In this document: piece by piece, positions 42,422-51,032 of the stretch | How the letters are laid out: each line of letters begins with the position of its first letter | How positions within the stretch are numbered: the stretch's first letter is position 1 | Translations under genes and position numbers: made by a program | Assembly: GCA_900199655.1 (NCBI GenBank) | Contig: FZRE01000009.1 | Location: forward strand, 1 to 64,000 | Direction: 5' to 3' | Length of the DNA: 64,000 nucleotides | Origin: Prevotellaceae bacterium KH2P17 | GTDB taxonomy: Bacteria > Bacteroidota > Bacteroidia > Bacteroidales > Bacteroidaceae | Notes under the pieces: model-generated | Seen by the model: only the letters and a program-made list of their open reading frames with translations | Database searches by the model: none | What the model was told of the DNA's origin: nothing

Positions 42422-44224
42422 ATGAAACATGAGTTGAGAAGTGCTGTTTGCACGCAAGGCAGAAGAATGGCAGGCGCCCGTGCACTGTGGGTGGCCACGG
42501 GAATGAAGCAGGAGCAGTTTGGCAAACCCATTATAGCAGTAGTTAATTCGTTCACTCAGTTTGTGCCTGGACATACGCATCTGCACGAGATAGGGCAGAT
42601 AGTGAAGCACGAGATAGAGGGTATGGGCTGCTATGCGGCGGAGTTCAACACCATTGCCATCGATGACGGCATCGCCATGGGGCACGATGGCATGCTGTAT
42701 TCGCTGCCCTCGCGCGACATCATTGCCGACTCCGTAGAGTACATGGTCAATGCCCACAAGGCCGATGCCATGATATGTATCTCCAACTGCGATAAGGTTA
42801 CGCCCGGCATGCTGATGGCTGCCATGAGGCTGAACATACCTACCGTGTTCTGCTCCGGCGGCCCTATGGAGGCCGGCAAGTGGAAAGGAGAGAACGCCGA
42901 CCTCATTACCGCAATGGTGAATGGCGGCGACGAGAGCGTGAGCGACGCCGACTTGAACCTCATCGAGCAGTGTGCCTGTCCGGGTTGCGGATGCTGTTCG
43001 GGCATGTTTACGGCCAATTCCATGAACTCGCTCACGGAGGCCATCGGTCTTGCCCTGCCCGGCAATGGCACCATTCTGGCTACTCACAAGAACCGCATCA
43101 GGCTCTTCAAGGATGCTGCCCGGCAGATTGTGAAGAATGCCTTGGCTTATTATGAAGACGGGGACGAGAGCGTACTGCCGCGCAACATTGCCACGCGCGA
43201 TGCTTTCCTCAATGCCATGACGCTCGACATTGCCATGGGCGGCAGCACGAATACGGTGCTCCATCTGCTTGCAGTGGCGCAGGAAGGCGACGTGGAGTTT
43301 ACCATGCAGGATATTGACAGGCTGAGCCGGAAGGTTCCCTGCCTGTGTAAGCTCTCGCCGAACACGCAGAAATACAGCGTGCAGGAGTGCAATCGCGCCG
43401 GCGGCATTCTCGGTATCCTGAACGAACTCGACCGTGGCGGGCTCATACACGGGTCGGTGAACCGTGTAGACGGCATGACGTTGGGCTATGCGATGCGTAA
43501 GTATGACATCACGCAGGCGGAAACCGACGCCGAGGCCGACCGCATCTATCACAGCGCCCCGGGCCATAAGTTCTCCATCCGGATGGGCAGTCAGGATGCG
43601 CAGTGGGAGAGTCTGGACACCGACCGCAGCTCCGGCTGCATACGTGATATGGCTCATGCCTACACCAAGGACGGCGGACTGGCCGTACTCTTTGGCAACA
43701 TAGCCCAGGACGGCTGCGTTGTCAAGACGGCCGGAGTGGATGCCTCGCTGTGGCATTTCAGCGGTCCGGCCGTGGTGTTCGATTCGCAGGAGGCCGCCTG
43801 TGACGGCATCCTGGACGGCCGGGTGAAGAGTGGCGACTGCGTGGTCATTACCCACGAAGGCCCCAAAGGCGGCCCCGGCATGCAGGAAATGCTCTATCCC
43901 ACATCTTATATAAAGAGCCGCCATTTGGGCAAAGCGTGTGCGCTGATAACCGACGGGCGCTTCTCCGGAGGCACGAGTGGACTCAGCATCGGTCACATCT
44001 CGCCCGAGGCAGCTGCCGGAGGCAACATTGGCAAGATACAGGATGGCGACATCATCGAGATTGACATTCCCTCACGCAGCATCAATGTGAAGCTGAGCGA
44101 GGCCGAACTGGCCTTACGGCCGCAGCGTCCCCTGACCCGTAACCGTGTGGTTTCAAAGGCTCTGCGGGCTTATGCCCAAAGTGTGAGCTCGGCAGATAAG
44201 GGCGGCGTGAGAGTGATAGACTGA
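42422..44224 (+). CDS. ilvD: Dihydroxy-acid dehydratase
   Basis: 600 residues. The iron-sulfur ligands lie in [15 protein letters not shown] and [17 protein letters not shown], and the C-terminal [20 protein letters not shown] is diagnostic. It dehydrates dihydroxy-isovalerate and dihydroxy-methylvalerate to the branched-chain 2-oxoacids. It is the first gene of ilvDBN-thioesterase, preceding ilvB by 44 bases. Confidence 0.97.
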   Translation: MKHELRSAVCTQGRRMAGARALWVATGMKQEQFGKPIIAVVNSFTQFVPGHTHLHEIGQIVKHEIEGMGCYAAEFNTIAIDDGIAMGHDGMLYSLPSRDIIADSVEYMVNAHKADAMICISNCDKVTPGMLMAAMRLNIPTVFCSGGPMEAGKWKGENADLITAMVNGGDESVSDADLNLIEQCACPGCGCCSGMFTANSMNSLTEAIGLALPGNGTILATHKNRIRLFKDAARQIVKNALAYYEDGDESVLPRNIATRDAFLNAMTLDIAMGGSTNTVLHLLAVAQEGDVEFTMQDIDRLSRKVPCLCKLSPNTQKYSVQECNRAGGILGILNELDRGGLIHGSVNRVDGMTLGYAMRKYDITQAETDAEADRIYHSAPGHKFSIRMGSQDAQWESLDTDRSSGCIRDMAHAYTKDGGLAVLFGNIAQDGCVVKTAGVDASLWHFSGPAVVFDSQEAACDGILDGRVKSGDCVVITHEGPKGGPGMQEMLYPTSYIKSRHLGKACALITDGRFSGGTSGLSIGHISPEAAAGGNIGKIQDGDIIEIDIPSRSINVKLSEAELALRPQRPLTRNRVVSKALRAYAQSVSSADKGGVRVID

Positions 44225-44268
44225 ATGCAAGCAAGCATTGAAACAGAAACAAAATAAAGAAAGAATTC

Positions 44269-46020
44269 ATGTCAACAGACAAAAGAGACTCCTGGGGCGG
44301 CTGCCGGCTGGGCGAAACCTGTACGGGAGCTGAAATCCTGATGCGTTCCCTCTATCAGGAGAATGTGAAAACGATATTCGGATATCCCGGCGGAGCTATC
44401 ATGCCGGTGTTTGATGCCCTCTATACTTACACGCGAGAGGATAATGCCTGGTTCAACCATGTCCTGGTTCGGCATGAACAGGGCGCGGCCCTGGCAGCTG
44501 AAGGTTATGCCCGCGTGAGTGGTGAAGTGGGCGTTTGCCTTGTTACCTCGGGGCCCGGAGCCACGAACACACTGACGGGTGTGGCCGATGCCATGATGGA
44601 TTCAACCCCTATGGTCGTGATAGCAGGGCAGGTGGGCATCGGTGCTTTGGGCACGGATGCTTTTCAGGAAGTAGACTTGGTGAGCCTTGCACAGCCCATC
44701 TCCAAGTGGAGTTACCAGATTAGGCGTGCCGAAGACGTGGCTTGGGCAGTTAGCCGGGCATTCTATATTGCCCGCAGCGGTCGGCCAGGCCCTGTGGTTC
44801 TCGATTTTCCCAAGAATGCACAGGCTGGCACGTGTGTATGGAATCCGGGCAAGCTGAGCGGCATCCGCTCGTACATAGCCTATCCTAAACTCGACGAAGA
44901 TGCTGTCAGGGCGGCTGCCGGACTTATTAACCAAGCCCGCAAGCCGTTGGCTCTGGTGGGTCATGGGGTGGAGTTGGGCGGTGCTCATGAGGAACTGAAG
45001 GAGTTCCTGGAGAAAGCTGACATCCCGGCAGGCCGAACCTTGCTCGGGCTTTCGGCATTGCCTTCCAACCATTATCTCAATGTGGGCATGCTCGGCATGC
45101 ACGGCAACTACGCGCCCAATGTCAAGGAGCAGGAGTGTGATGTACTGATAGCTATCGGCATGCGGTTCGACGACCGCGTGACCGGTCGCATCGACAGTTA
45201 TGCCCGCCAGGCCAAAGTCATCCATCTGGACATTGACCCGGCCGAGATTGACAAGAACGTAAAGACCGACGTGTCCGTCATAGCAGACTGCAAGCAGAGC
45301 CTCCCCGCCATTACCGAACTGCTGGAGCAGGCCAGTCACAAAGAGTGGCGCGAGAGCTTCAGGCCGCTCTATGAGCAGGAAAAAACGGAGGTCATAGAGC
45401 CCTCTGTTCATCCTTCCGAGGGCCCACTGCTCATGGGAGAGGTGGTGAATGCCGTTGCCGAGGCCACGCAAGGCGACGCCGTGCTGGTTAACGACGTAGG
45501 ACTGAACCAGATGTTTTCCTGCCGTTACTTCAAATTTCAACATAAGTACAGCATCGTAACGAGTGGCGGACTGGGCACGATGGGCTTCGGATTGCCTGCT
45601 GCCATTGGCGCCACCTTCGGCGTTCGGGCACGAACAGTGTGCCTGTTCACCGGCGACGGCGGCCTGCAGATGAACATCCAGGAGCTGGGAACCATCATGG
45701 AGCAGCAGTCGCCCGTAAAAATCATATTGCTGAACAACAACTACCTGGGCAATGTACGCCAGTGGCAGGACTTGATGTTCAACCACCGGCGCTCGTTCAC
45801 GCGCATGCTCAACCCCCGATACGCGGAAATCTGCCACGCCTACGGCATCAGTTACGATGTTGCCACGAGCCGAGCCGACCTGCAGGCAAAGATTGAGAAG
45901 ATGCTTGCCACCGACGGACCGTACCTGCTGGAATGTGCCGTGAAGGAAGAAGAGAACGTAACCCCGATGGTTACTCCCGGCAGTTCCATTGACGAAATGC
46001 AATTACACTTAGACATATAA
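44269..46020 (+). CDS. ilvB: Acetolactate synthase, large subunit
   Basis: 583 residues of the TPP-dependent AHAS type: KTIFGYPGGAIMPVFDALYT, HEQGAALAAEGYAR with the catalytic Glu, TSGPGATNTLTG and the TPP motif GDGGLQMN...NNNYLGNVRQWQ. The presence of a separate small subunit next door indicates the biosynthetic, not the catabolic, enzyme. The stop overlaps the ilvN start by one base (TAATG). Confidence 0.97.
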   Translation: MSTDKRDSWGGCRLGETCTGAEILMRSLYQENVKTIFGYPGGAIMPVFDALYTYTREDNAWFNHVLVRHEQGAALAAEGYARVSGEVGVCLVTSGPGATNTLTGVADAMMDSTPMVVIAGQVGIGALGTDAFQEVDLVSLAQPISKWSYQIRRAEDVAWAVSRAFYIARSGRPGPVVLDFPKNAQAGTCVWNPGKLSGIRSYIAYPKLDEDAVRAAAGLINQARKPLALVGHGVELGGAHEELKEFLEKADIPAGRTLLGLSALPSNHYLNVGMLGMHGNYAPNVKEQECDVLIAIGMRFDDRVTGRIDSYARQAKVIHLDIDPAEIDKNVKTDVSVIADCKQSLPAITELLEQASHKEWRESFRPLYEQEKTEVIEPSVHPSEGPLLMGEVVNAVAEATQGDAVLVNDVGLNQMFSCRYFKFQHKYSIVTSGGLGTMGFGLPAAIGATFGVRARTVCLFTGDGGLQMNIQELGTIMEQQSPVKIILLNNNYLGNVRQWQDLMFNHRRSFTRMLNPRYAEICHAYGISYDVATSRADLQAKIEKMLATDGPYLLECAVKEEENVTPMVTPGSSIDEMQLHLDI

Positions 46021-46562
46021 TGGACACACAAAAGAAGTTCTACACGTTGCTGGTATTCTCGGAGAACATTGCCGGCATCCTGAGTCAGATAACATCGGTC
46101 TTCACGCGCAGGCAAATCAACATCGAGAGCCTGAACGTTTCGGCTTCAAGCATTGAGGGAATACACAAGTACACCATTACGGCATGGTGCACGCCCGACG
46201 AGGTCGTGAAGGTAACCAAGCAGATAGAGAAGAAGATAGACGTGGTGAAAGCCAACTACTACACCGACGACGAGCTCTTCATCCACGAGGTGGCGCTGTA
46301 CAAGATATCAACACCGGTGTTGCTCGACAATTCCGAAGTATCGCGCACCATCCGCAAGCACGATGCCCGCATGATGGAGGTGAACCCCACGTACAGCACC
46401 GTTCTGCTGGCCGGACTCACGGAAGAGATAGTAGACCTGTACAATCAGCTCAACGCGTTCAAGTGCCTGTTGCAGTACACGCGCAGCGGGCGGATAGCCG
46501 TAACGCGCAGCACGGAGGAGTCAATTACCGATTTTCTGAACAAGCAAGAGAATAAGGTGTGA
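46020..46562 (+). CDS. ilvN: Acetolactate synthase, small regulatory subunit
   Basis: 180 residues, an ACT domain (YTLLVFSENIAGILSQITSV, RRQINIESLNVSASSIEGIH) and the typical second domain. It confers valine feedback on the large subunit. Coupled to ilvB by a 1-base overlap and followed by the thioesterase gene after 12 bases. Confidence 0.93.
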   Translation: MDTQKKFYTLLVFSENIAGILSQITSVFTRRQINIESLNVSASSIEGIHKYTITAWCTPDEVVKVTKQIEKKIDVVKANYYTDDELFIHEVALYKISTPVLLDNSEVSRTIRKHDARMMEVNPTYSTVLLAGLTEEIVDLYNQLNAFKCLLQYTRSGRIAVTRSTEESITDFLNKQENKV

Positions 46563-46574
46563 TGTTGCTGCGTT

Positions 46575-47291
46575 ATGATAACAGAACATCAACCAAACAG
46601 TATGAACATGGAATTATTGAGTAAAGTAGGCCGCTACCCGTTTTTGGCCGAGCCGTTCCACTGCGATTTCAAGAACCGCCTGTTCATGGGGCACCTGGGA
46701 AACCACCTGCTTAATGCGGCCGATTTCCACAGCAACGACCGTGGTTACGGCATGACGTACCTCAACCCCATCCACAAAACGTGGGTGCTCTCGCGCCTGG
46801 CCATCGAGATGACGGAGATGCCGCTCTCTTACGACCGCTTTTTCGTGGAGACATGGGTTGAGGGAGCGATGAAGTTTTTTACGAGCAGAAACTTTGCCGT
46901 TACGGGAGCTGACGGCAAAGTATATGGCTACGGCCGCAGCATCTGGGCCATGATAGACACCGACACCCGCCAGCCAACCGACATTCTGGCCATACACGAC
47001 GGCCTGATAACCCGCTACGTTGAGACCGGGAAGGACTGCCCGATTGAGAAGTCCTCGCGGGTGAAGATGGACGGACAGGCCGAATACGTGCGCACCATCG
47101 ACACCCAGTACAGCGATGTGGACATAAACGGCCACATCAACAGCGTGAAATACATTGAGCACATTCTCGATTTGTTCGACCTCAGCTGGTATCGCACGCA
47201 CGCGGTGAGCCGCTTCGAGATTGCCTACGTGGCCGAGAGCCATCAGGGTGACAAGCTCAACTTCTACCGCGAACAATCAGCAGCCGATTAA
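46575..47291 (+). CDS. Acyl-ACP thioesterase (FatA/B-like double hotdog)
   Basis: 238 residues. The first hotdog half has NRLFMGHLGNHLLNAADFHS; the second has the active-site segment YSDVDINGHINSVKYIEHIL with the Asn-His pair. These enzymes release fatty acids from acyl-ACP. It sits inside the branched-chain amino acid genes, between ilvN and ilvC, an arrangement also found in other Bacteroidales. A possible link is the supply or release of branched-chain acyl groups, but this is inference. ATG 46575 or 46614 could be the start. Confidence 0.88.
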   Translation: MITEHQPNSMNMELLSKVGRYPFLAEPFHCDFKNRLFMGHLGNHLLNAADFHSNDRGYGMTYLNPIHKTWVLSRLAIEMTEMPLSYDRFFVETWVEGAMKFFTSRNFAVTGADGKVYGYGRSIWAMIDTDTRQPTDILAIHDGLITRYVETGKDCPIEKSSRVKMDGQAEYVRTIDTQYSDVDINGHINSVKYIEHILDLFDLSWYRTHAVSRFEIAYVAESHQGDKLNFYREQSAAD

Positions 47292-47385
47292 TATTGCGTC
47301 CGCGTAACCAAGACAACGCCCGATGAAGAAAGTGAAGTGGAAGTTGTAAGAAGTAAGGTTAAATTCGTAAAAGAATGAATTTAAA

Positions 47386-47417
47386 TTTGGCAGTTTGATT
47401 ATAAATCATTACTTTTG
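47386..47417 (+). promoter_or_regulatory. Promoter of ilvC
   Basis: TTTG (47386-47389), a 20-base spacer and TACTTTTG (47410-47417). This suggests that ilvC has its own promoter in addition to read-through from the upstream genes. Confidence 0.7.
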
Positions 47418-47485
47418 CGCTTGAAACAGAGAAAGTACAGTATAATGACAGTTCTCCGCGAACTGCGAATAAACAAACATAGCTT

Positions 47486-48529
47486 ATGGCACAAATGAAC
47501 TTTGGTGGCGTTATGGAGACAGTAGTCACCAGCAAGGAGTTTCCATTGGAGAAAGCACGCGAAGTGCTCAAGGACGAAGTGATAGCCGTTATCGGCTACG
47601 GTATTCAGGGACCCGGCCAGGCCGGTAACCTGCGAGACAACGGTTTCAACGTAATCGTGGGCCAGCGCGAAGGTAAAACCTACGACAAGGCCGTGGCCGA
47701 CGGATGGGTTCCGGGCAAGACGCTCTTCTCCATCGAAGAGGCAGCCCGGCGCGGCACCATTGTCTGCATGCTGCTTTCAGACGCCGGACAGATTGCGGTG
47801 TGGCCCCGCATCAAGCCGTATCTCACCCCCGGCAAGGCGCTGTATTACTCCCACGGCTTCGCCATCAACTGGAACGACCGCACGGGCGTGGTTCCTCCCA
47901 AGGACATCGACGTTATCATGGTAGCCCCCAAGGGTTCCGGCACCTCGCTGCGAAGCATGTTCCAGGAGGGTCGCGGCCTGAACTGCTCCTACGCCGTTTA
48001 TCAGGATGCAACGGGCAAGGCCGAAGAACGGACCATCGCTTTCGGCATCGGCATCGGTGCCGGCTATCTGTTCAAGACCACCTTCCAGCGTGAAGCCACA
48101 TCCGACCTTACGGGCGAGCGCGGCGCACTGATGGGGGCTATCGAAGGATTGCTCGAAGCACAGTACGAGGTGCTGCGCGAACACGGGCATTCACCATCCG
48201 AGGCGTTCAACGAAACGGTAGAAGAACTCACGCAGAGCCTGATGCCTCTCTTTGCCGAGAAGGGCATGGACTGGATGTACGCCAACTGTTCTACCACCGC
48301 ACAGCGTGGCGCACTGGACTGGGCTCCACGCTTCCGCGAGGCCATCAAGCCGGTTATGGAGTGGCTCTATCTCTCTGTCAAGACCGGCAACGAGGCACAG
48401 ATATCCATCGACTCCAATTCTAAGCCCGACTACCGCGAGGGCTTGAACAAGGAGCTGGAGGCCATGCACAACATGGAGATGTGGCGAACCGCCGAGACGG
48501 TGCGTAAACTCCGCCCCGAAAACAACTGA
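47486..48529 (+). CDS. ilvC: Ketol-acid reductoisomerase
   Basis: 347 residues, class I. The Rossmann motif reads GYGIQGPGQAGNLRDNG, and the C-terminal knotted domain has the Mg-binding ligands in the segment SDLTGERGALMGAIEGLLEA. It converts acetolactate and aceto-hydroxybutyrate to the dihydroxy acids with NAD(P)H. A 17-codon frame starting at 47445 overlaps its start codon out of frame. Confidence 0.96.
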   Translation: MAQMNFGGVMETVVTSKEFPLEKAREVLKDEVIAVIGYGIQGPGQAGNLRDNGFNVIVGQREGKTYDKAVADGWVPGKTLFSIEEAARRGTIVCMLLSDAGQIAVWPRIKPYLTPGKALYYSHGFAINWNDRTGVVPPKDIDVIMVAPKGSGTSLRSMFQEGRGLNCSYAVYQDATGKAEERTIAFGIGIGAGYLFKTTFQREATSDLTGERGALMGAIEGLLEAQYEVLREHGHSPSEAFNETVEELTQSLMPLFAEKGMDWMYANCSTTAQRGALDWAPRFREAIKPVMEWLYLSVKTGNEAQISIDSNSKPDYREGLNKELEAMHNMEMWRTAETVRKLRPENN

Positions 48530-48564
48530 TGTAAGCACAGGTTTACATATACAGCAACACGCCG

Positions 48565-48600
48565 ACGGGCTGGTTCCAAGATGGAGCCAGCCCGTTTCTT
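48565..48600 (+). terminator. Terminator of ilvC
   Basis: ACGGGCTGG pairs with CCAGCCCGT with inner TTCC/GGAG partly paired, followed by TTTCTTTTT. It starts 36 bases after the stop. Confidence 0.88.
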
Positions 48601-48639
48601 TTTCCGTTCTTTCACCTCTGGCAGCCTGCCGGTTTACCT

Positions 48640-49057
48640 TGTTTTTTATTTTACAAACACCCTCTGTAGTTTCGCGTATTTGCCACCGGGCGGCCTGTTG
48701 CCCGCAAATACGCGCTAAAAACGCCTCTTTCCTAACTGGTTAACTATCAATGTTTTGCCTAAAAAGCATACTTTCGGCTTGCACGGAGATGGTCTTTTAA
48801 CTGTAAGGAGATGGTCTCTTTATGCTAAAGAGCTATGCTCCTTATGGTAAAGCGCATAGCTCCTTATGGTAAAAAGCATAGCTCCTTACGGTAAAGAGCA
48901 TAGCTCCTTAGGCTTAAAAGGATAGCTTCTGCAGTCTTGAATGCCATCTTCGGCAACCTTGAAGGTATCAATTAAGGTGAAAAGAGGCTGCAAACGGCAA
49001 TTTCGTTTGCTATTTGGGCCGAAATCGTTGCATGGATTTTAGGCATAAAAAGTTTAC
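48640..49057 (-). repeat. Composite intergenic element with 22-bp array, copy 2 (inverted)
   Basis: Reading the minus strand, the left flank contains AAATAGCAAAC and GCCGTTTGC (about 49040-48980). Ten 22-bp units follow (48971-48752), many of the form AGCTATGCTCTTTACCGTAAGG shortened or changed step by step. The right flank has GTTAACCAGTTAGG and TTTTAGCGCGTATTTGCGG with an imperfect hairpin (about 48735-48640). It is the inverted relative of the element at 23598-24035. The genes on either side are convergent. Confidence 0.85.
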
Positions 49058-49103
49058 AAACTCTGTATCAACTTCAGTCGTTTGAGAGGGTAGAGAGCAG
49101 ACG

Positions 49104-51032
49104 TTACTTGGCATGCCGGCGCAGGTACGAGGGATTGATGCTGATGTAGCTGCCGTCGGCCAGCACCGTTTCGTCGAACACCAGCTGCTCGATGGCGCTG
49201 TCGAGTTGGCGGGTGGGCAGCCCGAGACCATTGAGTTCGGTTACGTGATGGCGCTCGCCGTCGGAGAGCAGGCGGATGATTTCGCGCCGTGCGCTGGCCG
49301 TGCGTTCCTCCGAATCGTGGCTGGCCGACTGCTCCAGGCATACGTCGCACTGTCCGCAGTCGCTGCTTCGGCTCTCGCCGAAGTACTTGAGCAGCTGCCG
49401 GCTGCGGCAAATATAGTCGGTGGTGGCATACTCCAGCATGGCGTGTATGCGCTTGGTGTACTGTTCGCGGCGGCGTTCGTACACCTCGGGCGGGATGATG
49501 AGCCGTTCGGCATCGTCGCGGTCGCGCGTGTAGGTGATGTAGGGAGTCTTGCGACGGGGCACGAAATGCAGGATGTGGTGCTGGCTGAGCGACTTGAGAA
49601 TGAGGTAAACCTGCTGCTTGTCGAGGCCCGACTGCTGGGCGATGAGTGCCTCGTCAATGTAGCCGTAGTCGGTAAACAGGCCGCCGTAGTTGCGCAGCAG
49701 GGCGGTTATGACGGCGTCCTCGTGGGGCGACAGTGTACTGAGCCGGTAGAGTTCGTTGCGCTCCAGCAGGAACATTACACGCGCGCTGGCGTCGGGGTCC
49801 ATCTCGTAGTCGAGGTAGCCGGCACGCTGCAGTATCTTCAGCGAGGCGTCTACCTGGATGGGGAAGTGCCTGAAGGTGCGGCTGAACTTGTCGATGTCGA
49901 ACTCAAAAGTATGCCCGCCGCCGCTGCCCACGCCTATTTGGTAGTAGTAGGCAAGGTGCTCGTACACCTGCCGAATGTAGTCCTTGTCGGGAAAGTTGTC
50001 GCCTATGCGCTTGTTCAACTTGCGCTCGTCGCCGTCGTTATACAGCAGTACTGCGTAGGCTTTGCGGCCATCGCGCCCGGCGCGGCCCGCCTCCTGGAAG
50101 TAGGCTTCGATGGAGTCGGGGCAGTCGAAGTGGACAACCACCCTCACGTCGGGTTTGTCGATGCCCATTCCGAAGGCGTTTGTGGCAACCATAATCCTTG
50201 CCTCGTCGGCCTGCCAGGCCTTCTGCCGCTGGTCCTTGATGGCGTGGTCGAGCCCTGCGTGGTAAAAGGTGGCGCTCATGCCGGCGGCATCCATCAGCTG
50301 TGCCAGCTCCTTGGCGTGGCGCCTACTGCGCACGTAAACGATGGCAGAACCGCCGACGGAGTTCAGGATATGCACCAGTTCGGTGTACTTGTCGGTGGCC
50401 CGCCGCACGATGTAGGCCAGGTTCCGGCGCTCGAAACTCATGCGGAAGACGTTTTTCTGCCCAAATCCGAGGCGCTCCTGTATGTCGTCCACCACATCGG
50501 GAGTTGCCGTTGCGGTTAGCGCCAGCACCGGGACGCCGGGCTTGAGCTTGCGTATGTCGGCTATCTGCAGGTACGAGGGACGGAAGTCGTAGCCCCACTG
50601 GCTGATGCAGTGGGCTTCGTCTACGGTTATGAAACTTACGTTGATGTGGCGCAGTTTGGCTTGAAAAAGGTCGGATGAGAGGCGCTCGGGCGAGACATAA
50701 AGTATCTTGACGCCGCCGAAAACGCAGTTTTCGAGTGTCTTGATGATTTCCTGCCGCGTCATGCCCGAGTAAATGGCGGCAGAGCGGATGCCCTGGCGCT
50801 GGAGGTGGGCAACCTGGTCCTTCATCAGCGCAATGAGCGGCGTGATGACAATACACACGCCCTCGGCGGCCAGGGCGGGAACTTGAAAGGTGACGGACTT
50901 GCCGCCACCGGTTGGCATCAGGCCGAGCGTGTCGCGTCCGGAGCCAATGCTTTCGATGATGGAACGCTGGATACCGCGGAAGTCGGGGTATCCCCAGTAC
51001 TGCCGCAATAGGTCAAGATACCTGTCACTCAT
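49104..51032 (-). CDS. RecQ-family DNA helicase without an HRDC domain
   Basis: 642 residues. Walker A PTGGGKSVTFQ, DEAHCISQWGYDFRPSY, TATATPDVVDDI and GRAGRDGRKA mark the helicase core. An RQC zinc module follows (Cys residues in YICRSRQLLKYF and CGQCDVC) with a winged-helix segment. The protein ends after a short extra domain without a recognisable HRDC. It is thus the shorter RecQ paralogue type of Bacteroidetes. Its start overlaps the recJ stop by 8 bases, so both are made together for recombination and gap repair. Confidence 0.9.
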   Translation of the reverse strand: MSDRYLDLLRQYWGYPDFRGIQRSIIESIGSGRDTLGLMPTGGGKSVTFQVPALAAEGVCIVITPLIALMKDQVAHLQRQGIRSAAIYSGMTRQEIIKTLENCVFGGVKILYVSPERLSSDLFQAKLRHINVSFITVDEAHCISQWGYDFRPSYLQIADIRKLKPGVPVLALTATATPDVVDDIQERLGFGQKNVFRMSFERRNLAYIVRRATDKYTELVHILNSVGGSAIVYVRSRRHAKELAQLMDAAGMSATFYHAGLDHAIKDQRQKAWQADEARIMVATNAFGMGIDKPDVRVVVHFDCPDSIEAYFQEAGRAGRDGRKAYAVLLYNDGDERKLNKRIGDNFPDKDYIRQVYEHLAYYYQIGVGSGGGHTFEFDIDKFSRTFRHFPIQVDASLKILQRAGYLDYEMDPDASARVMFLLERNELYRLSTLSPHEDAVITALLRNYGGLFTDYGYIDEALIAQQSGLDKQQVYLILKSLSQHHILHFVPRRKTPYITYTRDRDDAERLIIPPEVYERRREQYTKRIHAMLEYATTDYICRSRQLLKYFGESRSSDCGQCDVCLEQSASHDSEERTASARREIIRLLSDGERHHVTELNGLGLPTRQLDSAIEQLVFDETVLADGSYISINPSYLRRHAK

